This document shows, in pieces, positions 48,078-55,934 of a stretch of 64,000 nucleotides of DNA. The notes below the pieces were generated by a model that was given only the letters and a program-made list of their open reading frames with translations, had not been told where the DNA came from and did not search any database. The DNA is from a virus. How positions within the stretch are numbered: position 1 is the first letter of the stretch; each line of letters opens with the position of its first letter. The translations under genes were made by a program, and so were the position numbers. The stretch spans positions 1-64,000 of the IMG/VR virus record IMGVR_UViG_3300025085_000014; one strand, given 5' to 3'.

Positions 48078-48309
48078 CTTTAATATGTTTATTTTTACTT
48101 TGTCTAACATTGGCTTTTTCTATTAAGTGTAAATGATATGCAAGCTCTGAAGTTTTTTTAAGTTTGCTATAATACTTGTCAATACGCTGATCAAGCTTAC
48201 GTGACTTATGTAAACCGTATACATTGGGTTTTGCCTTGTATTCTAGTTCATCTAGTCTTCCCTTTAGATACTGTACTTCTAATAGTACGTGGAGTTCTTG
48301 CTCTTTCAT
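48070..48309 (-). CDS. small charged coiled-coil protein, unrecognised
   Basis: A 79-residue protein, mostly helical (EQELHVLLEVQYLKGRLDELEYKA) with Lys-rich stretches and a C-terminus KANVRQSKNKHIKDE. It has no membrane segment. It overlaps the upstream micro ORF by 4 bases (ATGA) and the downstream gene by 8, which indicates translational coupling. Function unknown. Confidence 0.6.
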   Translation of the reverse strand: MKEQELHVLLEVQYLKGRLDELEYKAKPNVYGLHKSRKLDQRIDKYYSKLKKTSELAYHLHLIEKANVRQSKNKHIKDE

Positions 48310-48404
48310 ACTACAAGGTTATATAAAAAATTAAATAATAACAAAGAAATACTTAATATTACTGACCAGGCGGCAACAGCCATCCAATTAAATTTATTTT
48401 TCAT
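48306..48404 (-). CDS. 32-residue single-membrane-span micro protein
   Basis: This short ORF reads MKNKFNWMAVAAWSV, then a hydrophobic stretch ILSISLLLFNFLYNLVV. It has basic residues at the N-terminus and one membrane helix. Its TGA overlaps the next gene's ATG (ATGA), strong evidence for coupled translation. It sits directly after the nested hairpin at 48421-48467. Function unknown. Confidence 0.6.
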   Translation of the reverse strand: MKNKFNWMAVAAWSVILSISLLLFNFLYNLVV

Positions 48405-48420
48405 AATTTAAGTTTTAAAT

Positions 48421-48467
48421 GAGAGGGCTGCCGGAAATTACAAAAACCGGCAGCATTGGTTCCTCTC
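48421..48467 (-). other. nested RNA hairpin upstream of the micro membrane gene
   Basis: An 8-bp GC stem GCTGCCGG (48427-48434) / CCGGCAGC (48447-48454) is nested inside a 6-bp stem GAGAGG (48421-48426) / CCTCTC (48462-48467). It is GC-rich in an AT-rich genome. There is no T-run after it on either strand, so it is not a simple intrinsic terminator. It ends 17 bases before the 48404 start, in its 5' leader. Confidence 0.6.
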
Positions 48468-48541
48468 TAATTATCAGAGCTATTTATAGCAAATGCTATT
48501 AATAAGACTCCTAATATGAGATATAGTATTGTATATTGCAT
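48467..48541 (-). CDS. 24-residue hydrophobic micro protein
   Basis: A tiny ORF, MQYTILYLILGVLLIAF followed by AINSSDN. It starts 2 bases after the stop of the DUF932-like gene and is nearly all one membrane helix with a polar C-terminus. The spacing and composition suggest a real gene, but at this length chance cannot be excluded. Function unknown. Confidence 0.4.
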   Translation of the reverse strand: MQYTILYLILGVLLIAFAINSSDN

Positions 48542-48543
48542 AC

Positions 48544-49404
48544 TTATAAAGTAAAAGAATAATCTTCTACTTTTACTTCTATCTCCTCTTCTTTAGCAAC
48601 ATCAAACAAACCAAATTGACCGGGGTCTATAGGTTGTACAGTGTCTTGTTGTTTAATACCCATCTGACCTAATACATCAACAACCATGAAATCATGAAAC
48701 TTTTGTGTATCACTTAACCAAGATCTTGGGTGAGACTTTTTAAGAGCATGCGTTACATGATTATAAAAAGCCCATGCATTATCTGCATCACAATTATAGT
48801 CATAAGAAGGGTCCTTCATCTCTGATTTAACAGTAGTTATCTGAGAAACATCAAGTATCTCTTTATCTACATATAGTCTTCCTAATAACTCTGCTTGCTC
48901 TTTATTGCTTAATACTACTTGTCTTAAAGAATCTCTGTCATCTAATATCTTTTGATAGTATTTTTCAGCATTCTTAATTTGATTTGATATTTGCATTTTA
49001 ACTTCGTAGTCTGCAGAACCTGTATGCTTTCTTGCAAAATTCATCATGTCCCCGGAAACCATTCCGTTATTACAAACCATAACATATCCACCAATAGCAC
49101 ATTGAAATCGGATAGTTTTATTATAGGAGTTTGTCCATCCAAACATCATTCCTAATTCTGTCTCAGATTTAATCTGATCACTCATATGTACAGAAGGCTC
49201 TATGTAATAGATACCTTGTGCAACACTAGCATTAACACTAGCTCTGTAAAGTTCACTCTTTACATTGAAACCACTGGCATTCAACATGTTAAGTGTGTTT
49301 TCTATAATGTCCTTATGTGAAATTACAGTGTATGTATCCCCATGGGACGGCAGTGGAGCATTCTCCAAATAGTGTCTTGTAGACTCTTTAATTAACTTTG
49401 GCAT
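48544..49404 (-). CDS. DUF932 phage/plasmid-like protein
   Basis: A 286-residue protein that fits DUF932 (TIGR03299-type). Features are an N-terminal region with APLPSHGDTYTVISHKDII, a central GWTNSYNKTIRFQCAIGGYVMVCNNGM (about 90-116) with the family-typical CNNGM phrase, and a helical C-terminus with NAWAFYNHVTHALK. Such proteins are common in phages and plasmids; no biochemical role is established to my knowledge. It follows the radical SAM gene after 50 bases that hold a promoter-like sequence. Confidence 0.75.
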   Translation of the reverse strand: MPKLIKESTRHYLENAPLPSHGDTYTVISHKDIIENTLNMLNASGFNVKSELYRASVNASVAQGIYYIEPSVHMSDQIKSETELGMMFGWTNSYNKTIRFQCAIGGYVMVCNNGMVSGDMMNFARKHTGSADYEVKMQISNQIKNAEKYYQKILDDRDSLRQVVLSNKEQAELLGRLYVDKEILDVSQITTVKSEMKDPSYDYNCDADNAWAFYNHVTHALKKSHPRSWLSDTQKFHDFMVVDVLGQMGIKQQDTVQPIDPGQFGLFDVAKEEEIEVKVEDYSFTL

Positions 49405-49422
49405 ATTTAAATTTATAAAGTG

Positions 49423-49454
49423 TAAATATAATAAATATTGCTTTAGAAAACAAA
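49423..49454 (-). promoter_or_regulatory. Bacteroidota-type promoter candidate for the DUF932 gene
   Basis: On the - strand TTTG (49454-49451) is followed 20 bases later by TATATTTA (49430-49423), close to the -33 TTTG / -7 TAnnTTTG consensus with one mismatch (final G to A). It fills the 50-base gap upstream of the 49404 start. Confidence 0.45.
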
Positions 49455-50288
49455 TTAAAAGATATATCTAATTGTATTTAAATCAAAATACTTAGAATAG
49501 GTCTCTTTAAAGTAACCTAATAATCTTGTTTTATGTTCTAAAGGATATCTCATAACTCCTGACTTGTTCTTGACTTCATAAGAACGTCTCATAAGTTCTT
49601 GAGCTTCTGGTGTTGTTTTAGCCATTTGATTTGGATGATTAGTTAATGCAATAACTTCACATTTATTTTCTCCGGCTATGTCCTTAACCTGTTGAAATAG
49701 GTTATCATACTCTTCCACCCAACCAGGATAAAAGACTAGAGGACTATAATTTAAATGTACTTCCCAACCTAAAGCTTTAAGCCTGTTAATGTCATGTATA
49801 CGGCTCAAAATACTTGACATCTTAGGTTCTAAGATATCTGAATACTTCTGAGGCATAAGACTAACGCGCACCCGTGGTGGTTTATTAAAGTGATTTACAT
49901 CTAACTTTAACAATCCTGGATACTTAGTGGCCATTGTACTGTTAAGTTGTGAATGATTATCATAACGTTTTAGATAATCAATCAAAGGTTCTGGCATATG
50001 CTTTTGCATTAATACTAAGTCTGTATTACATGCAACATCTACCATAGTATATATAGGGTCTTGTTGATCTGGGACTTTGATATAATCTTTTTCCCACTCT
50101 ACAACAGATTGAAATATCTGATCAACATTTGTATTAACAAAAACTCTAGTACCGTTGTAACGTGACATATAACAATAAGTGTTTACACAGCCACCAAAAC
50201 ATCCGTAGATTAAATTTGGGGCTATGCAATTTGCACTGTTATTGTTGTCTTTGGTAATTAAAGTTTTTGTCTTTTGTTCCTTAATCAA
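49455..50288 (-). CDS. spore photoproduct lyase-like radical SAM protein
   Basis: A 277-residue protein similar to the SPL (SplB) family of radical SAM enzymes, which repair UV spore photoproduct in DNA. Near the N-terminus it has IAPNLIYGCFGGCVNTYCYM with C30, C34 and C39, then RYNGTRVFVNTN. The cysteines are spaced Cx3Cx4C instead of the usual Cx3Cx2C, which may be a variant iron-sulfur loop. GWEVHLNYSPLVFYPGW near residues 194-210 and IALTNHPNQ near 232-240 fit the TIM-barrel end of SPL proteins. The start is TTG in a TTGA overlap with the upstream MazG-like stop. The next ATG lies after the cysteines, so TTG must be used. The true substrate is unknown. Confidence 0.65.
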   Translation of the reverse strand: MIKEQKTKTLITKDNNNSANCIAPNLIYGCFGGCVNTYCYMSRYNGTRVFVNTNVDQIFQSVVEWEKDYIKVPDQQDPIYTMVDVACNTDLVLMQKHMPEPLIDYLKRYDNHSQLNSTMATKYPGLLKLDVNHFNKPPRVRVSLMPQKYSDILEPKMSSILSRIHDINRLKALGWEVHLNYSPLVFYPGWVEEYDNLFQQVKDIAGENKCEVIALTNHPNQMAKTTPEAQELMRRSYEVKNKSGVMRYPLEHKTRLLGYFKETYSKYFDLNTIRYIF

Positions 50289-50587
50289 TTGTCTTTGACA
50301 AATTGACCGTTAACCATCTTACCTGTACGTTTTGAGATAACGTCATAAGCCGATTTGAGGCAATATTCTAAAGATACATTCTGCATCTTAGCCTGAATAA
50401 TCAAGGTGACCATAATATCACCCATAGCATCAACAATCTCTTCACGGTCATCAGCATTGATAGCCGTGCAGAGCTCAGTTGTTTCTTCTAATGTCTTCAA
50501 CGCTTGGGCCATTGGTGTGGCTTTGTCAAAAATACCTTTTTCTTCTGCCCAGCTTTCTACTGCACATTCTAATTCAAAATAATCCAT
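50285..50587 (-). CDS. MazG-like nucleotide pyrophosphohydrolase
   Basis: A 100-residue all-alpha NTP pyrophosphatase. The Mg-binding motif is visible as LEETTEL (E34, E35, E38) followed by EIVDAMGD (E50, D53, D57), the EExxE-x11-ExxD pattern of MazG/MazG-like enzymes. Phage versions hydrolyse dNTPs or ppGpp-type nucleotides, or remove unwanted dNTPs. It lies between phoH and the radical SAM gene, 3 bases after phoH, in a row of DNA-metabolism genes. Confidence 0.85.
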   Translation of the reverse strand: MDYFELECAVESWAEEKGIFDKATPMAQALKTLEETTELCTAINADDREEIVDAMGDIMVTLIIQAKMQNVSLEYCLKSAYDVISKRTGKMVNGQFVKDN

Positions 50588-50590
50588 ATG

Positions 50591-51253
50591 TTAGTTATTA
50601 ATAAGTAATTCTAATACCTCTGTTAATGATTCATGTCTGTGGTTATCTTCTAATACCACTTTATATACATGCTTTGAGCTCACAATTTTTGCAACTTCAT
50701 TGATAGCAGAGTAATTTTTATCCTTCAAATCTATTTGTTGATTATCACCACAAAATATCATCATAGAATCTTTTCCTAATCTACTTAAAGCCATAGAAAA
50801 CTGAGACCTTGTTAAGTTCTGAAACTCATCTACTATTACAACAGAATTGTCAAACGTTCTTCCTCTAAAATGAGACAAGGAAACTAATTCTATTTGTTCT
50901 TCAGCTTCAAGCTTCTCTAAAAGCTCAGGTTTGTTATAGACCTTACGCATATTAGATTTAATAGGAACTAACCAAGGCTCCATCTTCTCTTTCTCAGACC
51001 CAGGTAAAAAACCATTATCTTCTGTTGCCACCGTTGGCCTTGTGATAATGATTTTATTATACTGTCTTTTAAAAAATTGATCTAATGCAACTTGGACAGC
51101 AAGTAGTGTTTTACCACTACCTGCATTGCCATGTACAAAACTAAAAGGATGTTTGAGCATTTGCTCTTTTGCAACCTTTTGTTCTTCTGATAATGTAATA
51201 CTAAATCTAATTGATCCTTTTGGAGGTCTCTTTGTCATATTTGTTTTTGCCAT
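50591..51253 (-). CDS. phoH: PhoH-like ATPase
   Basis: A 220-residue P-loop ATPase of the PhoH family, frequent in marine phages. Walker A is GNAGSGKT (residues 42-49); Walker B is VVIVDEFQN (about 132-140), with the Gln/Asn after DE typical of PhoH. The FRGRTFDN phrase (about 122-129) and the C-terminal FCGDNQQIDL (about 167-176) also fit. Role in phages is unsettled (RNA or phosphate metabolism suggested for cellular relatives). Its ATG overlaps the DNA polymerase stop by one base. Confidence 0.92.
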   Translation of the reverse strand: MAKTNMTKRPPKGSIRFSITLSEEQKVAKEQMLKHPFSFVHGNAGSGKTLLAVQVALDQFFKRQYNKIIITRPTVATEDNGFLPGSEKEKMEPWLVPIKSNMRKVYNKPELLEKLEAEEQIELVSLSHFRGRTFDNSVVIVDEFQNLTRSQFSMALSRLGKDSMMIFCGDNQQIDLKDKNYSAINEVAKIVSSKHVYKVVLEDNHRHESLTEVLELLINN

Positions 51254-53244
51254 TAAAATAGTGTTAACTGATTACGACTTACATCAAGAATGGTATCAAT
51301 TTCTTTTTCAATAGCATCCAGATAATAAGTCTTATTGATGTCATAACTTTCCCACTTAGGCTCAATCTTCATCTTATTATACACAGTTTGCAACCAACGT
51401 CCAGCTTCAAGTTGTATCTCTCTACCATCTGTTTTGTTGACTTTAGTAATCTTTACGCCAGCTTTAGATATATAGTATCTATTTATCTTTTGTAAGTCAT
51501 GACTAATTAACTCTGAACCTTTAATAGATTTAGCAACTTGTTTCCAATCACCTTTTGATTTACCGCCTATACAATAATCTAAGATATTTTTGTTTTCTGA
51601 CAAATAATCTTGAGGCATTTTATCATGAATAAAGTAATTAAATATTGCTTTAGGTATAATTAATTTGGATTTATTCTTATGCAAAGCTAATCCAAAGAAA
51701 TCAAATCTACCTTTCATCTTTGTTGGTGCAAAATAAAATTTATCTCCTGAAACTTTAAACTTATAATGAGGATTTTTTCTTTTTATATCACGCCAGGTGG
51801 TTATATCTACTTGCTTATAATTGTTAAGGCCAATATAGTTATTACAACCGGCTATAACAAGCTTTTGATATTCATCATGTTCTAGCTGTAAATTAGTAAG
51901 CAACTCCCATTCTTTGCAAATACCTAAATAGTCATCAATATACTTTCTTGGTATTCTTGTTTCTAAACCATCAGTGTTATGTATAATTGCTACAGCTTCA
52001 GGAATTCTTTCCATTATCATTTCATATAACATCATCAAGCTTAACTGGCCGTTGATTGTTATTCTCATAGTTAACTCTGGATCATAAAAGAAACTGTTCT
52101 TATCATTACTAAGACCAAAAGTACTGTTCAAGATAATCTTATAAACATAATTCATAGGATTACTTTTAGGTATCTTCTTACGTTCTTCAAAGAACCATTC
52201 ATACTGATCACAAAATTCACTTGCTGGAAAATGTCCAGGTGCCCAACCATTTCTAATAACTAAATTAGGATAGAAGGATGTAACATCTGAAGACATAATA
52301 ACTGTATCTTCATCTGATTCATAAACACCATTCTTATTTGCACCATGTACACCGCCTACACCAAAGTCTGTTTTAACATTCTTATAAGTAACTGAATACT
52401 TAAATGCACCTTTAAGATTATCAGGGTCTAACTCTACAGCTTTAAATCTATTTAGAAGCTGGTTAAACTCTGGAGATGCAAAAGAGATGTATGGTAATAT
52501 TATGTCTTCAAATTTTATAACACTACGGTAAGTCCTCATTTGTTTAAGGTCTCGTTTTTGAATGTTAAGTTTCTCTGACATATAGTAACCAAACAGCTCT
52601 TTACTTATACGAGGCTCAGAAGCACTATACAGGTTTATATTATAAGTGTTAGTTAACTCTTTTCTTAGTTTAATTAAATCTGTGGATCTATTAAATATTT
52701 CTTTTGTAGATCTAACATCATTTATATTATACTCAAGTACTGTGTTTATTTCCTCTATAGTCTTAATCTCTGATTCATGATGGATTGGCATATCTAAAAT
52801 ATTATCCCAGTCCATGCTGTATTGTATCCACTTTAAACTAGAACGCTTGGCAGGATTATCCCAGTGATGCATTTTAAATAAATCTATTTGACCTATCTTC
52901 ATCTTCCACTGCGGGTAATCCATAAACTCTTTCTTATTGGATTTGTCTATACAATACTGTGCATATTTGTAAAGAATATTAGCAATTTGACATGCTGGTA
53001 ATTCTTTCCATAAGTAATGGTTGTCTATTATATATTGAGTAATCTGACCATCAAAGGCTAAACCGTTGTATGATATATGCCACTCTTTATTCTTAAAGTT
53101 TTGTTCAAGAAAATCTATAAACTCATCAAAATCATTTCTTAGATCATGAACAACAAAGACTTTTGTCTCATTAGTCTTATAGTGTTCAAATACCCCGGTG
53201 AAACAATTAGATAAAGTTTCATAGTCCATTACCCAATGCTTCAT
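51253..53244 (-). CDS. family B DNA polymerase
   Basis: A 663-residue replicative polymerase. The 3'-5' exonuclease has Exo I (MDYETL, D7/E9), Exo II (ISYNGLAFD, about 58-66) and Exo III (YNINDVRST, about 173-181). The polymerase motifs are A (SSDVTSFYPNL, about 316-326), B (YKIILNSTFGLSND, about 366-379) and C (IIHNTDGLE, about 419-427), where the usual DTD is HNTD-G. At 663 residues it is much shorter than cellular PolB and closer to small phage or protein-primed enzymes. A primase at 62141 suggests RNA priming instead. Its ATG overlaps the stop of the tiny HTH gene (ATGA). Members of the crAss-like group use either PolA or PolB. Confidence 0.93.
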   Translation of the reverse strand: MKHWVMDYETLSNCFTGVFEHYKTNETKVFVVHDLRNDFDEFIDFLEQNFKNKEWHISYNGLAFDGQITQYIIDNHYLWKELPACQIANILYKYAQYCIDKSNKKEFMDYPQWKMKIGQIDLFKMHHWDNPAKRSSLKWIQYSMDWDNILDMPIHHESEIKTIEEINTVLEYNINDVRSTKEIFNRSTDLIKLRKELTNTYNINLYSASEPRISKELFGYYMSEKLNIQKRDLKQMRTYRSVIKFEDIILPYISFASPEFNQLLNRFKAVELDPDNLKGAFKYSVTYKNVKTDFGVGGVHGANKNGVYESDEDTVIMSSDVTSFYPNLVIRNGWAPGHFPASEFCDQYEWFFEERKKIPKSNPMNYVYKIILNSTFGLSNDKNSFFYDPELTMRITINGQLSLMMLYEMIMERIPEAVAIIHNTDGLETRIPRKYIDDYLGICKEWELLTNLQLEHDEYQKLVIAGCNNYIGLNNYKQVDITTWRDIKRKNPHYKFKVSGDKFYFAPTKMKGRFDFFGLALHKNKSKLIIPKAIFNYFIHDKMPQDYLSENKNILDYCIGGKSKGDWKQVAKSIKGSELISHDLQKINRYYISKAGVKITKVNKTDGREIQLEAGRWLQTVYNKMKIEPKWESYDINKTYYLDAIEKEIDTILDVSRNQLTLF

Positions 53245-53387
53245 TCTTTTTTCTTTTTAAGTTTATCTTTAAATGTGTGTAAAGTTCTATCAGTAATACC
53301 TAAAGCTTTAGCTGCACTTCTTACTGTTTTATGTTTCTTGAGAGCTAGAGTCATTATTCTCTCTCTCATTTGTATTAATGTTTCCAT
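53241..53387 (-). CDS. 48-residue helix-turn-helix protein (Fis/NtrC-type)
   Basis: A short ORF starting METLIQMRERIM with the core VRSAAKALGITDRTLHTFKD, a clear Fis-type helix-turn-helix (AAKALGITxRTL), and a KKKKE tail. Its TGA overlaps the polymerase ATG (ATGA). From the first ATG it overlaps the end of the 53329 gene by 59 bases in another frame. Internal ATGs at 53369 and 53354 would shorten the overlap and still keep the whole HTH. It may be a small phage regulator acting in this operon. Confidence 0.68.
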   Translation of the reverse strand: METLIQMRERIMTLALKKHKTVRSAAKALGITDRTLHTFKDKLKKKKE

Positions 53388-53661
53388 CTTTATAGTTTTT
53401 AAGTGCAACTACTTTAGCTTCTAATATTAAATCCATAATACTATCATAGATACTTTCTACTGCTTCAGGAGATCCTTCCCGCTCTAACTTTTTATTTATC
53501 TCTCTCTCATATAAGTCAACTGTTTTGATCACATGTTTGATCTTTTGTTTGACTTGTTGCGTATGTATATACTGTAACCCGTGTGCAAGTTCACCCATAC
53601 ACTTGGTCATAGCAAATAGGATGTTGACATCCATTATTTCTTCTTCTGTTAATTTAGCCAT
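53329..53661 (-). CDS. small helical protein, unrecognised
   Basis: A 110-residue protein, almost all helical (MDVNILFAMTKCMGELAHGLQYIHTQQVKQ, then a Lys/Glu-rich middle). The C-terminus is polar (NERENNDSSSQET), and this is the part that overlaps the HTH gene. It has no membrane segment or catalytic motif. It begins the run that leads through the HTH gene into the DNA polymerase. Function unknown. Confidence 0.65.
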   Translation of the reverse strand: MAKLTEEEIMDVNILFAMTKCMGELAHGLQYIHTQQVKQKIKHVIKTVDLYEREINKKLEREGSPEAVESIYDSIMDLILEAKVVALKNYKDGNINTNERENNDSSSQET

Positions 53662-53678
53662 ATAAATAGATTAGAGCC

Positions 53679-53703
53679 AAAAAAAGCCCAAATCAATGAG
53701 CTT
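53679..53703 (-). terminator. weak intrinsic terminator
   Basis: A 6-bp stem AAGCCC / GAGCTT (53684-53689 and 53698-53703, with a G-U pair on the - strand) is followed on the - strand by seven U. It lies in the 73-base gap after the 53735 gene, and would separate the upstream genes from the polymerase group. Confidence 0.45.
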
Positions 53704-53734
53704 CTTTTTTTAAGAATAGTAGTAATTGGAGGAA

Positions 53735-54157
53735 CTACTGTCCTGGTAATATAATATTAGAGGTCTTGGTCTCATTTAAATCTACTTCTAAGAATTCTGT
53801 GTATTTAAATGATGATGCATTTACCGCAAATAATTCTACAAAAGTTTTTATATCTTCTTTGTCATTGATATAATACTCTTGAAATGTATTTATATTAACT
53901 CTATGTTCTTTAACAGTCTTACCTGTTTGTTGATTTGGAACTTTAAGTCTAATAGGTTGACCGTCATCATTAAGACGTGGTAACATATGAAAAGAGTCCT
54001 TCTTTTCTTTACCAATAACAGCTAAGATACCTGAGCTGGGGTCAAACATTGCTTCTACGTATGGTGAGTCTACGCTCACTGGAATCAAACTAAAAGATCT
54101 TGCATTTCTAAATACAGAATTTACAAGCATCATATTATTTCCTAAACTATTTGCCAT
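53735..54157 (-). CDS. hypothetical protein, beta-rich
   Basis: A 140-residue protein, probably a small beta domain (ARSFSLIPVSVDSPYVEAMF, GILAVIGKEKKDSFHMLPR). The middle is basic with Gln/Asn/Thr (NQQTGKTVKEHRVN), and the C-terminus is acidic then Ile/Leu/Pro. It has no known motif. Its place in the replication block suggests a DNA-metabolism accessory, which is only an inference. Followed by a weak terminator. Confidence 0.6.
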   Translation of the reverse strand: MANSLGNNMMLVNSVFRNARSFSLIPVSVDSPYVEAMFDPSSGILAVIGKEKKDSFHMLPRLNDDGQPIRLKVPNQQTGKTVKEHRVNINTFQEYYINDKEDIKTFVELFAVNASSFKYTEFLEVDLNETKTSNIILPGQ

Positions 54158-54176
54158 TTGATTTTGTTATTTGATT

Positions 54177-54758
54177 TTAGTATTTGTCCAAAGATATAGA
54201 ATTATTTTTAAATAACTCTATTTCCTGTGGCACATTTTCATTTATTGTTTCTTTTTCTAAGTCTGGTTTTGAACATAATTCATAAACATTTTCTATCAGT
54301 TCTAACTCCACGCCTAATGCCTCAGCATATATTTCATGAAATTCATCTGGTTTAAGAAAACTTTTTACATAATCTGCTATATTACCCACACCTCCAAAGA
54401 AATCTTTGATAGTTCTTTTAGTATCTATACTAAATTTAGAGTATTTACCTTCTACAAAAGAATCAAAATCATGTTTGTATCTATTCATATTAAATACATA
54501 AACATGTTTATTATCACCTAAATTAAAATAAGCTTCTATTAATGGATGATTTGTTAAAAATCTTTCTTGAAAATTTAAAAACTCAATACTCATTTCAGCG
54601 TTATACAGACACATAAATTTTCTATCATTTATATGATACAGTTTGTCCCAGCAAACATAAGTTTGTTCCGGGACAAAATCTATACCTTTTTTTAGATTAA
54701 GTAAAGGATATAAAAATACTTTACTCTTTTGAAAATATTGTGTGTAAACACCTGCCAT
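54177..54758 (-). CDS. hypothetical protein, unrecognised
   Basis: A 193-residue protein rich in aromatic residues (YTQYFQKSKVFLYPLLNLKK, QTYVCWDKLYHINDRKFMCLY), with mixed alpha/beta prediction and an acidic C-terminus (ETINENVPQEIELF). Its start lies one base after the stop of the RecE/Cas4-like nuclease gene, so the two are probably translated together. No catalytic motif was seen. Confidence 0.6.
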   Translation of the reverse strand: MAGVYTQYFQKSKVFLYPLLNLKKGIDFVPEQTYVCWDKLYHINDRKFMCLYNAEMSIEFLNFQERFLTNHPLIEAYFNLGDNKHVYVFNMNRYKHDFDSFVEGKYSKFSIDTKRTIKDFFGGVGNIADYVKSFLKPDEFHEIYAEALGVELELIENVYELCSKPDLEKETINENVPQEIELFKNNSISLDKY

Positions 54759-54759
54759 A

Positions 54760-55743
54760 CTATAATGTAACCTTTTTTACTAAGAATTCATAAGGCAAGC
54801 TATATTCTCTTTCTTGATAATGGAAGTCTGCCATAGACAATGCTTCCTGTAAACCTTGTGTCCAATAAGACAATGTCTCTGGACTAACGTCAAAGACGTA
54901 CACTTGCTGATAACTATCTATAACAACAAATTTATAAATAATTTTGTAATCTTTTTGGTCATCAGACAAGTTTTCCCAAACTAGTTTACAATAAATAGCA
55001 GCTTGTAACCAATATTTATAGAACTCTACAGTTTCTTTAAAATCAGAAATTGATTTGCTTGTTGTTTTAAGGTCACAAACAGTTACAAGCTTTTCATTAT
55101 CATCTATTTTATAGAAGTCTACTATTCCTTTTAAACCATATGTTTTATCTTTAAGTTTACAAGACAAGTATTCTTCTGCATAAGTATGTATAGGATCTAA
55201 ATCAAAATCTGTTTGTGTATTACTAAACAGCTCCATTACGTCTTTGTTAGCTTTAATAACTTCTGCCTTTGCTGTGCAATCAAACAATGTATCTTGATTT
55301 ATAACATCTACATTACTGTTAGATAAGAACTCCCAGTAGGGCTCATAGTCAGACACTTTAATCTTTTTAACTCTAGCCTCATCTAACTTCAAAGACTGAT
55401 AAAGATTAAATTCTTTCAATGTAGAAAGTATAATATCATCTTCTATGTCCTCAATTGTATCTGAGTCTGTATAAAGAGTTAAATTTTTAAGTACTTTTCT
55501 AATATTGTCAGACGGTGCTTTACCCGGTACAATACTAAACTTCTCTTTTAAGTTCTCTGGTTCAAACACTAAGCAATGAACAAGCTTACCTTCAACTAAG
55601 TACTTGTCAGTTTTAATTTCTTTGTCTTTTAATATATAGTCCTTGTAAAACAGGGACGGTGAAAATAATAATCTATTAAGTGAAGAATAACTAAATGAAA
55701 AATCTTTTCCATAAAATTCATCTTCTTTTATTTTATCTATCAT
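54760..55743 (-). CDS. PD-(D/E)XK nuclease, RecE/Cas4-like
   Basis: A 327-residue nuclease of the RecB/RecE (exonuclease VIII) type. An N-terminal phrase YSSLNRLLFSPSLFYKDYI is followed by LVEGKLVHCLVFEPE (about 49-63), as in RecE-like exonucleases. The catalytic core is GLKGIVDF (D209), VCDLKTT (D224, K226) and LQAAIYCK with the QxxxY motif at 247-251. This is a double-strand DNA exonuclease fold that in phages pairs with an annealing protein for recombination or end-processing. The neighbouring SSB-like and RusA-like genes fit that use. ATGA overlap with the upstream 64-residue gene. Confidence 0.82.
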   Translation of the reverse strand: MIDKIKEDEFYGKDFSFSYSSLNRLLFSPSLFYKDYILKDKEIKTDKYLVEGKLVHCLVFEPENLKEKFSIVPGKAPSDNIRKVLKNLTLYTDSDTIEDIEDDIILSTLKEFNLYQSLKLDEARVKKIKVSDYEPYWEFLSNSNVDVINQDTLFDCTAKAEVIKANKDVMELFSNTQTDFDLDPIHTYAEEYLSCKLKDKTYGLKGIVDFYKIDDNEKLVTVCDLKTTSKSISDFKETVEFYKYWLQAAIYCKLVWENLSDDQKDYKIIYKFVVIDSYQQVYVFDVSPETLSYWTQGLQEALSMADFHYQEREYSLPYEFLVKKVTL

Positions 55744-55934
55744 AAGTTTTTTATAAAATTAGCTCTTGCTAATACCTGATCTCCAGGTTTAATAGGATGT
55801 GTATATAAACAATAATTTATATCCACCCATCCTTCATTAGTCTCAAGCATGTTATTATGTCTTTTTATTACTGTAGCCGCTACTCTAACTACGTTCTCAT
55901 TCCATTTTAAATAATCCGGCTTTGTATCATCCAT
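55740..55934 (-). CDS. small protein, unrecognised
   Basis: A 64-residue protein (KPDYLKWNENVVRVAATVIKR, then NEGWVDINYCLYTHPIKPGDQVLARANFIKNL). The alternating hydrophobic pattern and Gly/Pro turns suggest a small beta barrel, perhaps OB- or SH3-like. Its TGA overlaps the nuclease start (ATGA). Function unknown. Confidence 0.6.
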   Translation of the reverse strand: MDDTKPDYLKWNENVVRVAATVIKRHNNMLETNEGWVDINYCLYTHPIKPGDQVLARANFIKNL

